Below are positions 1 through 5,124 of a DNA stretch of 5,124 bases, in pieces (position 1 is the first letter of the stretch; the number at the start of each line of letters is the position of its first letter). The notes under the pieces are model-generated. The model was not told where the DNA came from, made no database searches, and saw only the letters and a list, made by a program, of their open reading frames with translations. The DNA is taken from positions 1 through 5,124 of the forward strand of contig CALHCA010000117.1 in the NCBI GenBank assembly GCA_937930585.1, written 5' to 3'. A program made the translations under genes and the position numbers. The stretch is from an uncultured bacterium. GTDB lineage: Bacteria > Patescibacteriota > Saccharimonadia > Saccharimonadales > Saccharimonadaceae.

Positions 1-1
1 T

Positions 2-1198
2 TTAGAAAACGGAGCTTTTGGCCGAGCAGCAGTTCCAAGCGGAGCGTCGACAGGTTCAGGTGAAGCTCTTGAACTTCGTGATGGCGGCTCAGCTTTCGGT
101 GGAAAAGCCGTAACAAAAGCAGTTTCAGCTGTAAACAATCAAATTCGTGAAGCCCTAATTGGTAAAAATGCCGAGGATCAAGAAGCGATTGATAGAATCA
201 TGATTGAGCTTGACGGTACAGAAAATAAATCAAACCTTGGCGCAAACGCAATTTTAGCAGTTTCGCTTGCTACTGCAAAAGCTGTTGCAAATGCAAAAGG
301 TGTAGAACTTTGGCAATATATCTCTGAAAAAACAAATTCAACACCAAATCTTCCACTCCCAATGATGAATGTGATGAATGGCGGTGCACATGCTGGCTGG
401 GCAACCGATATTCAAGAATATATGATCATGCCAGTCGGTGCAAAAACTATTTTCGAAGCCGTTCAGATGGGCGCAGAAACCTTCCACGCTTTAGCAAAAG
501 TTTTGAAAGCTAAAAATTACCCAACAACTGTTGGTGATGAAGGTGGCTATGCTCCAAAAGTTCAAAACGGCAACGAAGAACCACTTCAATTAATTTCAGA
601 AGCTATCAAAGACGCCAGATATGAACTCGGCAAAGACATTGCTTTTGCTTCAGACCCAGCTTCAAGTGAATTCTATAAAGAAGAAAAATACGATCTAAAA
701 GCCAACAATGCAGTTCTCTCAAGCGAAGAAATGATCGAATTTTACGAAAATCTAACTTCGAAATATCCATTTGTTTCGATTGAAGATGGCCTAGCTGAAA
801 ACGACTGGGATGGATGGAAAATTCTTACCGAAAAACTTGGTTCAAAAATTCAGCTTGTTGGTGACGACCTGATGGTTACAAATTCAAAACTCCTCAAAAA
901 ATCAATTGATTTAGGTGTTGCAAACGCAATCCTTATCAAACCAAACCAGATTGGTTCTTTGACAGAAACAATTGAAGCTGTAAAATTAGCACAAAATAAT
1001 GGATATAATACTGTTATGAGCCACCGCTCAGGTGAAACTGAAGACGTGACAATTGCGCATTTAGCGGTAGGATTGGGCTGTGGACAAATTAAAACTGGTT
1101 CACTTTCACGAACTGATCGGGTTGCGAAATATAATGAGTTAATGCGTATCGCGGAAGCTCACCCAGAGCTTGAACTTGCAAGGCCTTTCGAAAAATAA
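2..1198 (+). CDS. eno: Enolase (phosphopyruvate hydratase), 5'-truncated by window edge
   Basis: Enolase converts 2-phosphoglycerate to phosphoenolpyruvate in glycolysis, in the cytoplasm, with two Mg2+ ions. The frame is open from base 2 and encodes 398 residues; compared with E. coli enolase about 26-30 N-terminal residues lie outside the window, so an ATG at 200 is internal and not the start. Counting from the first full codon, the visible motifs are the mobile loop PSGASTG (12-18), the loop-2 histidine in GGAHAG (H130), QE (E139), the catalytic Glu in VGDEGG (E180), metal ligands D218 (SDPASSEFY), E261 (SIEDGL) and the GDDL aspartate (~288), the catalytic Lys in [12 protein letters not shown] (K313), SHRSGETED (H341, R342) and the substrate-binding Lys in GQIKTG (K364). 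No key residue is missing, so the enzyme should be active. The C-terminus is short, ending in RPFEK. The gene ends with tandem in-frame stops TAA TAA. Start, RBS and promoter are not in the window. Confidence 0.98.
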   Translation, partial: LENGAFGRAAVPSGASTGSGEALELRDGGSAFGGKAVTKAVSAVNNQIREALIGKNAEDQEAIDRIMIELDGTENKSNLGANAILAVSLATAKAVANAKGVELWQYISEKTNSTPNLPLPMMNVMNGGAHAGWATDIQEYMIMPVGAKTIFEAVQMGAETFHALAKVLKAKNYPTTVGDEGGYAPKVQNGNEEPLQLISEAIKDARYELGKDIAFASDPASSEFYKEEKYDLKANNAVLSSEEMIEFYENLTSKYPFVSIEDGLAENDWDGWKILTEKLGSKIQLVGDDLMVTNSKLLKKSIDLGVANAILIKPNQIGSLTETIEAVKLAQNNGYNTVMSHRSGETEDVTIAHLAVGLGCGQIKTGSLSRTDRVAKYNELMRIAEAHPELELARPFEK

Positions 1199-1214
1199 TA
1201 ATTTATAACAATTA

Positions 1215-1243
1215 AAAATCTCCAGAATCTAACTGGAGATTTT
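1215..1243. terminator. Bidirectional intrinsic terminator shared by eno and dnaE
   Basis: A perfect 11-bp inverted repeat lies in the convergent gap: arm AAAATCTCCAG at 1215-1225, 7-base loop, arm CTGGAGATTTT at 1233-1243. On the + strand it is followed by a T-rich run (1240-1254) and sits 16 bases after the eno stop. On the - strand the A-run at 1214-1218 becomes a T-run, and the hairpin begins 9 bases after the dnaE stop. Base pairs near the loop are G/C-rich and the outer ones A/T, as expected of a Rho-independent terminator working in both directions. That it stops both transcripts is inferred from this symmetry. Confidence 0.85.
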
Positions 1244-1252
1244 ATTTTAATT

Positions 1253-4200
1253 TTAATCCTTAAGAACAACACATTCTTCGCCCAGTAATCTCACTAGCTC
1301 TTTTGGCAAATCTGAATTTGAATCAACTTTAAATGGCATTCGAATTGCGGATTTCTCAACCTCTCCGAGAACTAAAATTATCTCGCTCATACCCGGGAAT
1401 TTTCCACAGATCTTCTTTACTGAAAGTAATGATTCATGATCACTTGGATTTTTAATATGTACAAAAACTCTTTGTATTTTTTCGGCTTGATAGTTTTCTG
1501 CTGATCTTGATGGATTTAATGTTGGTTTTTCTGAAGACTTATTCAAAACCGCACTACTATTATTTTTAGGGGTAAATACCTTTTTCTGCGTATTTGAAAC
1601 TTTTTGTGAAACTGTTTTAGTTTGAGGGACTTTTCTTGCCTTCAAACCGTCTGCTCTACGGCCTGTAGATTCATAATTTTCCAATTCCTCGTCTGTTATT
1701 ATCGAAACCGTTTCCGCTATAATCTGAGCGTCAGATTTCAAATTACCCTCCCTGTCGCGGGCAGAAATTTTTCCTTCAATTTTCAAAACCGTATCAATTT
1801 TAAGCTTTTCGCTAATTTCAGAATAAAGATTTGGGAAGATAATCACCTCTCCTTCAGAAGTTTTGTCTTCCATCTTCACAAACGCCATTTTTGTTCCAGA
1901 TTTCGTTATAATCGTTCGAATATCAATCACAATTCCACCAATAGTCGCTTTTTGACCGTCAGTATTCGGTTGAACCTGTGAAAGTGGCTGAGTTTGCTCT
2001 TCAAAATATTTAACATATCTATCGAGTGGATGCGCTGAGACGTAAAGTCCCAAAAGCTCACGCTCCCAAGTTAGACGCTCCTTGTCAGTGTGTTGTTTCG
2101 GCGCATTAATTAATTCAATCGATGATTCAACTCGCATATCTTCAGCACCCGCAAAGCCGAATAAATCAGTCTGGCCTGAAAGTGCCTCTTTTTGAGATTT
2201 TGAACCATATTCCTGAATTCTTTCAAGATTGAAAAGTAAGTCCGAGCGAGTTCCAAATTGGTCAAAAGCCCCAGTCATAATTAATGAATCCCAGGCCTTT
2301 TTATTAAATTGGCGGGCGTTAACACGTTTTGCAAAATCTAAAATTGAAGTAAATTTACCATCAGCTTTTCGAGCATTCAAAACTGCATCAACCGCACCTC
2401 CACCAACAGCTTTCACCGCCAAAAGGCCAAAGCGAATTTTATTCTCATGCGGCACAATCGCAAAATCCTTAAATGATTCATTTACATCTGGGCCAAGGAC
2501 CTCAATTCCCATTGAACGGCATTCAGCAATCTCAATCGCCAAACGGTCGGTGTCATCAGAGTCGGCCGTCATTAGCGCCGCCATAAAAGCATCTGGGTAA
2601 TGTGCCTTAATATAGGCCGTCCAATAGGCAATTAAGGCATAACACGCCGCGTGCGACTTATTGAAACAATAGTTCGCAAATTCTTCCAAATGTTCCCAGA
2701 AAGCCTCAACTTTTCCTCGGTCGGCGTTAGAATGTTCTACCGCTCCTTCAATAAACTCGCCCTTCATTTTCTTCATCAAGTCGATTTTCTTTTTACCCAC
2801 GGCCTTTCGAAGCGTATCCGCCTGACCACCAGTAAATCCGCAAACTTCCTTCGAAATCTGCATAAACTGCTCCTGATAAACCAAAATTCCATAAGTATTT
2901 TTAAGAGCATTTTCCATATGATCTTCATAGTAAGTAACTGGCTCTTCACCGTGTTTTCGAGCAATAAATTTTGGAATTTCGCTCATTGGCCCAGGCCGAT
3001 AAAGCGCAACCATGGCGATAATATCTTCAAACTTTGAAGGTTTAAGCTCCCGCAGATATCGCTTCATTCCAGCGGATTCAAGCTGAAAAACACCGGTCGA
3101 ATCACCACGAGCTAATAATTCATAAGCCTTTTTATCATCAAGACCAAGTTTCGAAAGGTCAAGATCGACACCATATGTTTTTTTGACAATTTTTTGTGCA
3201 GTTGAAATAATTGAAAGGTTTTTAAGACCCAAAAAGTCCATTTTTAAAAGACCTAAATCTTCAACCTGGCCCATCGGAACTTGAGTTGCCACAACACCTT
3301 TCTGTGCCATTTCAAGAGGTAGATATTTCACCAAATCGTCTGGCGCGATCACAACGCCACAAGCATGAACACCGTGGTTTCGAATCGTGCCTTCAAGCTG
3401 CATTGCAAAATCATAAACAGTTTTAGCAGTTGGATTAGTTTCATATTCATGCTTTAAATCTTGGTCATTTTCGAGCGAAACTCGAAGTGGTATATGGCGG
3501 CCTTGGTTTGGATCTGGAACTAATTTAGCCATACGATCGGCTTCAGAATAAGGAACCTCCAAAACTCGCGCCACATCTCGCACGGCGTTTTTCGCCATCA
3601 TTTTACCAAAAGTCGCAATATTCGCCACACGATCAATACCATACTTATCAGTACAATATTGAATAACCTCATTTCGACGCGTATCTTGAATGTCAACATC
3701 GATGTCGGGCATCGAAATTCGATCAGGATTTAAAAACCTTTCAAAAAGCAAGTCATATTCAAGTGGATCAAGGTCAGTAATATGTAGAGCATAAGCAATA
3801 ATTGAACCAGCAGCCGAACCTCGCCCTGGCCCAAAAACAATTCCTTGAGACTTTCCCCAGTTAATAAAATCTTGCACAATCAAGAAATAACCATTATAGC
3901 CCATTCCATCCAGAACGCCAAGCTCCATATCAACTCGCTCAATAACTTCTTTCGAAAGTTTCTCGCGAATTTCAGGAATCATCATTTTCTTCACTTCATC
4001 AACAGGAATCCCAGCATATCTTTCACCTAAACCTTGAAAAACTAACTTATCTAAAAAGCCTTTTTCACTTTCTTCACCTTCTGGAAGTGGAAATTTTGGA
4101 ATTAAAATCTTACCAAATTCAAACTCAAAATTAACTTTTTCTGCAATTCTTTTGGTATTCAAAATGATTTCGGGGTCAATCTTTCCCCATCGCTTGATAA

Positions 4201-5020
4201 TATCTCTCGGATCAGTAACAAAAAGGTCAAATTCTTTTAGACTCATTCGCTTTTCGTCATTTAAATATGAGCCAGTTCCGACACAAAGAAGGATTTCATG
4301 CGCATCTTGATTCTCATGGGTTAAGTAGTGTGAATCGCAAGTTACAACCATTGGAATATCAAGTTCTTCATGAAGCCTAAATAGACCATCATTGATTTCT
4401 TTTTGAACCTCCCAGTGATTGGGGCATTCTGGGTGACCATGGTCTTGCAATTCAAGATAAAAATCTTCACCATAAACCGATTTATACCAGCTAGCAAGTT
4501 CTTTTGCTTTTTCGAAATCTCCAGCCCGGATGGATTCTGAAATTTCAGAACCAGCACAGCCGCTTAAGCAAACAACACCTTCTGAATGTTCAGCCATAAT
4601 ATCATGATCAATCCTCGGCTTATAATATTGTCCTTCAACCCAGGCTTTTGTTGTAAGAGAACATAAATTCTGCCAACCAATTTGGTTTTTTGCCAATAAG
4701 ACTAAGTGATAACGCGGCTTGTCATGTGCTGGATCTCTATCAAATCTGGTTCGTGCTGCAACATAAGCCTCAATTCCTAAAATAGGCTTAACCCCTTTTG
4801 AAGTTGCCTCTTTAAAGAATTCGATAGCACCAGACATTGTTCCGTGGTCAGTTATAGCTACGGCTTCCATTCCACTGGCTTTAACATTATCAACCAAATC
4901 GTCAATTTTAGTTAAGCCATCAAGCAGTGAGTGATATGTATGTGTGTGTAAATGCACAAAATCACTCGGAACGAGTTCTTCGAAAGTTTTTGTTGTTTTT
5001 ATTTTCTCCTCCAATTCCAT
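1253..5020 (-). CDS. dnaE: DNA polymerase III subunit alpha (DnaE), replicative DNA polymerase
   Basis: DnaE is the catalytic subunit of the chromosomal replicase (family C). The 1255-residue protein has the full DnaE1 order. An N-terminal PHP domain (~20-290) carries all nine expected metal ligands: H25, H27, D34, H59, E84, H105, C155, D229, H231. The palm holds GPGRGSAAGS (397-406) and catalytic D441 and D443 (PDIDVD) with D595 (KMDFLGL). Fingers span ~600-850 with LYRPGPM (673-679), GILVYQEQ (711-718) and FNKSHAACYA (786-795). A helix-hairpin-helix region follows (~861-930), then a clamp-binding motif QTDLFG (950-955), an OB fold (~1022-1105), a K/S/T/N-rich linker (~1111-1178) and a small C-terminal domain (~1181-1255). 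It is longer than E. coli DnaE (~1160), much of the excess being the linker. It is not PolC, since no exonuclease domain is inserted in the PHP region, and no intein interrupts it. ATG at 5020 is the first possible start: an in-frame TAA lies at 5030-5032. No SD precedes it; see the promoter entry. A second in-frame TAA (1247-1249) backs up the stop. Confidence 0.98.
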   Translation of the reverse strand: MELEEKIKTTKTFEELVPSDFVHLHTHTYHSLLDGLTKIDDLVDNVKASGMEAVAITDHGTMSGAIEFFKEATSKGVKPILGIEAYVAARTRFDRDPAHDKPRYHLVLLAKNQIGWQNLCSLTTKAWVEGQYYKPRIDHDIMAEHSEGVVCLSGCAGSEISESIRAGDFEKAKELASWYKSVYGEDFYLELQDHGHPECPNHWEVQKEINDGLFRLHEELDIPMVVTCDSHYLTHENQDAHEILLCVGTGSYLNDEKRMSLKEFDLFVTDPRDIIKRWGKIDPEIILNTKRIAEKVNFEFEFGKILIPKFPLPEGEESEKGFLDKLVFQGLGERYAGIPVDEVKKMMIPEIREKLSKEVIERVDMELGVLDGMGYNGYFLIVQDFINWGKSQGIVFGPGRGSAAGSIIAYALHITDLDPLEYDLLFERFLNPDRISMPDIDVDIQDTRRNEVIQYCTDKYGIDRVANIATFGKMMAKNAVRDVARVLEVPYSEADRMAKLVPDPNQGRHIPLRVSLENDQDLKHEYETNPTAKTVYDFAMQLEGTIRNHGVHACGVVIAPDDLVKYLPLEMAQKGVVATQVPMGQVEDLGLLKMDFLGLKNLSIISTAQKIVKKTYGVDLDLSKLGLDDKKAYELLARGDSTGVFQLESAGMKRYLRELKPSKFEDIIAMVALYRPGPMSEIPKFIARKHGEEPVTYYEDHMENALKNTYGILVYQEQFMQISKEVCGFTGGQADTLRKAVGKKKIDLMKKMKGEFIEGAVEHSNADRGKVEAFWEHLEEFANYCFNKSHAACYALIAYWTAYIKAHYPDAFMAALMTADSDDTDRLAIEIAECRSMGIEVLGPDVNESFKDFAIVPHENKIRFGLLAVKAVGGGAVDAVLNARKADGKFTSILDFAKRVNARQFNKKAWDSLIMTGAFDQFGTRSDLLFNLERIQEYGSKSQKEALSGQTDLFGFAGAEDMRVESSIELINAPKQHTDKERLTWERELLGLYVSAHPLDRYVKYFEEQTQPLSQVQPNTDGQKATIGGIVIDIRTIITKSGTKMAFVKMEDKTSEGEVIIFPNLYSEISEKLKIDTVLKIEGKISARDREGNLKSDAQIIAETVSIITDEELENYESTGRRADGLKARKVPQTKTVSQKVSNTQKKVFTPKNNSSAVLNKSSEKPTLNPSRSAENYQAEKIQRVFVHIKNPSDHESLLSVKKICGKFPGMSEIILVLGEVEKSAIRMPFKVDSNSDLPKELVRLLGEECVVLKD
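5006..5012 (-). promoter_or_regulatory. Shine-Dalgarno-like GGAGGAG inside the 5' end of dnaE
   Basis: A strong anti-16S complement, GGAGGAG, covers the end of codon 3 and codons 4-5 of the annotated dnaE frame (Glu-Glu). No ATG, GTG or TTG follows at normal distance. The next in-frame candidates are ATA at codon 7 (5002-5000), three bases downstream, and GTG at codon 22 (4957-4955), much too far away and at the very edge of the PHP motif. It may be simply two Glu codons, a site that helps hold ribosomes on a leaderless message, or the RBS of a very unusual AUA start. I favour the ATG at 5020. Confidence 0.3.
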
Positions 5021-5028
5021 ATATTTAT

Positions 5029-5058
5029 ATTATATCATACTCTCAATTATTTTTTCAA
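5029..5058 (-). promoter_or_regulatory. Sigma70-type dnaE promoter with extended -10
   Basis: Reading the - strand, TTGAAA (5058-5053) is a good -35 box. After an 18-base spacer comes a perfect -10 box TATAAT (5034-5029), preceded by TG one base upstream (5037-5036), i.e. an extended -10 TGnTATAAT. Transcription would start about 7 bases past the -10, near 5022-5020. The dnaE ATG begins at 5020, so the predicted mRNA has a leader of about 0-2 bases. The promoter lies between the right-hand hairpin and dnaE, which suggests dnaE is transcribed on its own. The transcription start is inferred from spacing only. Confidence 0.75.
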
Positions 5059-5072
5059 CAACCTTCAATACG

Positions 5073-5103
5073 AAAAAACTCCACCGGTTAGGAGGAGTTT
5101 TTT
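5073..5103. terminator. Terminator-like hairpin upstream of the dnaE promoter
   Basis: AAAAAACTCC at 5073-5082 pairs perfectly with GGAGTTTTTT at 5094-5103. After one A-A mismatch, two more pairs (CC 5084-5085 with GG 5091-5092) close a 5-base loop. Both strands end the stem in a run of six T, so it could terminate in either direction. No + strand gene ends here within the window. The likeliest role is therefore ending a - strand transcript that enters from beyond 5124, keeping it out of dnaE. The last 21 bases (5104-5124) show no assignable gene. Confidence 0.7.
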
Positions 5104-5124
5104 ATAATTCGGCACCGTGCTATT

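Noticed and set aside
1622..3037. Open frames on the + strand at 1622-1981, 2229-2600 and 2651-3037 (119-128 codons)
   Set aside because: All lie opposite dnaE, give low-complexity or unfamiliar proteins rich in Ser/Arg/Phe/Asn, and lack convincing start signals. They are antisense shadows of a strongly conserved gene.
2776..4557. Further short frames: + strand 3845-4030; - strand 2776-2964 and 4342-4557
   Set aside because: They overlap conserved dnaE motifs in other frames and show no domain or conservation of their own.
4936..4950. TG/CA microsatellite-like run near the dnaE 5' end
   Set aside because: It is explained by the codons for the conserved PHP motif HLHTHTY; the protein is conserved there, so no separate repeat or phase-variation tract is supported.
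1253..5020. Intein or split gene in dnaE
   Set aside because: dnaE is a known intein host, but all conserved polymerase motifs run on without insertion and no intein splice or endonuclease motifs are visible.
2..5020. Alternative genetic code (UGA as Gly, as in some Patescibacteria)
   Set aside because: No in-frame TGA occurs in either gene, GGA is used for Gly normally, and conserved Trp positions use TGG; standard code 11 fits.
5103..5108. TATAAT on the + strand as the -10 box of a rightward promoter
   Set aside because: There is no -35 box at 16-18 bases and no TG extension, and it overlaps the end of the terminator hairpin and its T-run. Likely chance in A/T-rich sequence.
5112..5120. 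Small palindrome GCAC-C-GTGC
   Set aside because: Four base pairs around one base is too short to call an operator or hairpin, and the flanking sequence is cut by the window edge.
5090..5124. AGGAGGAG followed by ATA/ATT or GTG as the start of a + strand gene at the right edge
   Set aside because: The purine run is the right arm of the terminator hairpin, GTG at 5117 is too far away, and too few codons remain to judge.

Overview
The window holds two housekeeping genes facing each other. The 3' part of an enolase gene (eno) is on the + strand, cut by the left edge. A complete gene for the replicative DNA polymerase III alpha subunit (dnaE) is on the - strand. Together they fill nearly all of the 5.1 kb. 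I see no mobile element, CRISPR array, RNA gene or defence system, and no evidence for an undescribed multi-gene system.

Layout: eno runs from the left edge to 1198. A 54-base convergent gap (1199-1252) contains one symmetrical hairpin that can serve as terminator for both genes. dnaE fills 5020 down to 1253. To its right, 5021-5124 is a compact regulatory region. It has a strong sigma70-like promoter for dnaE (about 5029-5058) that almost touches the dnaE start codon. Beyond it lies a second terminator-like hairpin (5073-5103) that insulates dnaE from whatever lies past the right edge. The last ~20 bases are too short to assign.

Organism: both proteins are bacterial, base composition is moderately AT-rich (roughly 40% GC by eye), and the standard bacterial code fits: TAA stops, TGG for Trp, GGA for Gly, no in-frame TGA. 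The DnaE has an intact PHP metal site and an OB fold followed by a low-complexity linker and a small C-terminal domain. From memory of such proteins, the tightly packed genes and the sequence style suggest a Patescibacteria/CPR bacterium, perhaps Saccharibacteria-like. That is an inference from resemblance and was not tested by a search.

The two genes have unrelated jobs: enolase works in glycolysis and DnaE in chromosome replication. Their adjacency is convergent, so they are not co-transcribed. The points most worth checking are the apparently leaderless dnaE start with a Shine-Dalgarno-like GGAGGAG just inside the reading frame, the complete PHP proofreading site, and a marked excess of the hexamer TTCGAA.
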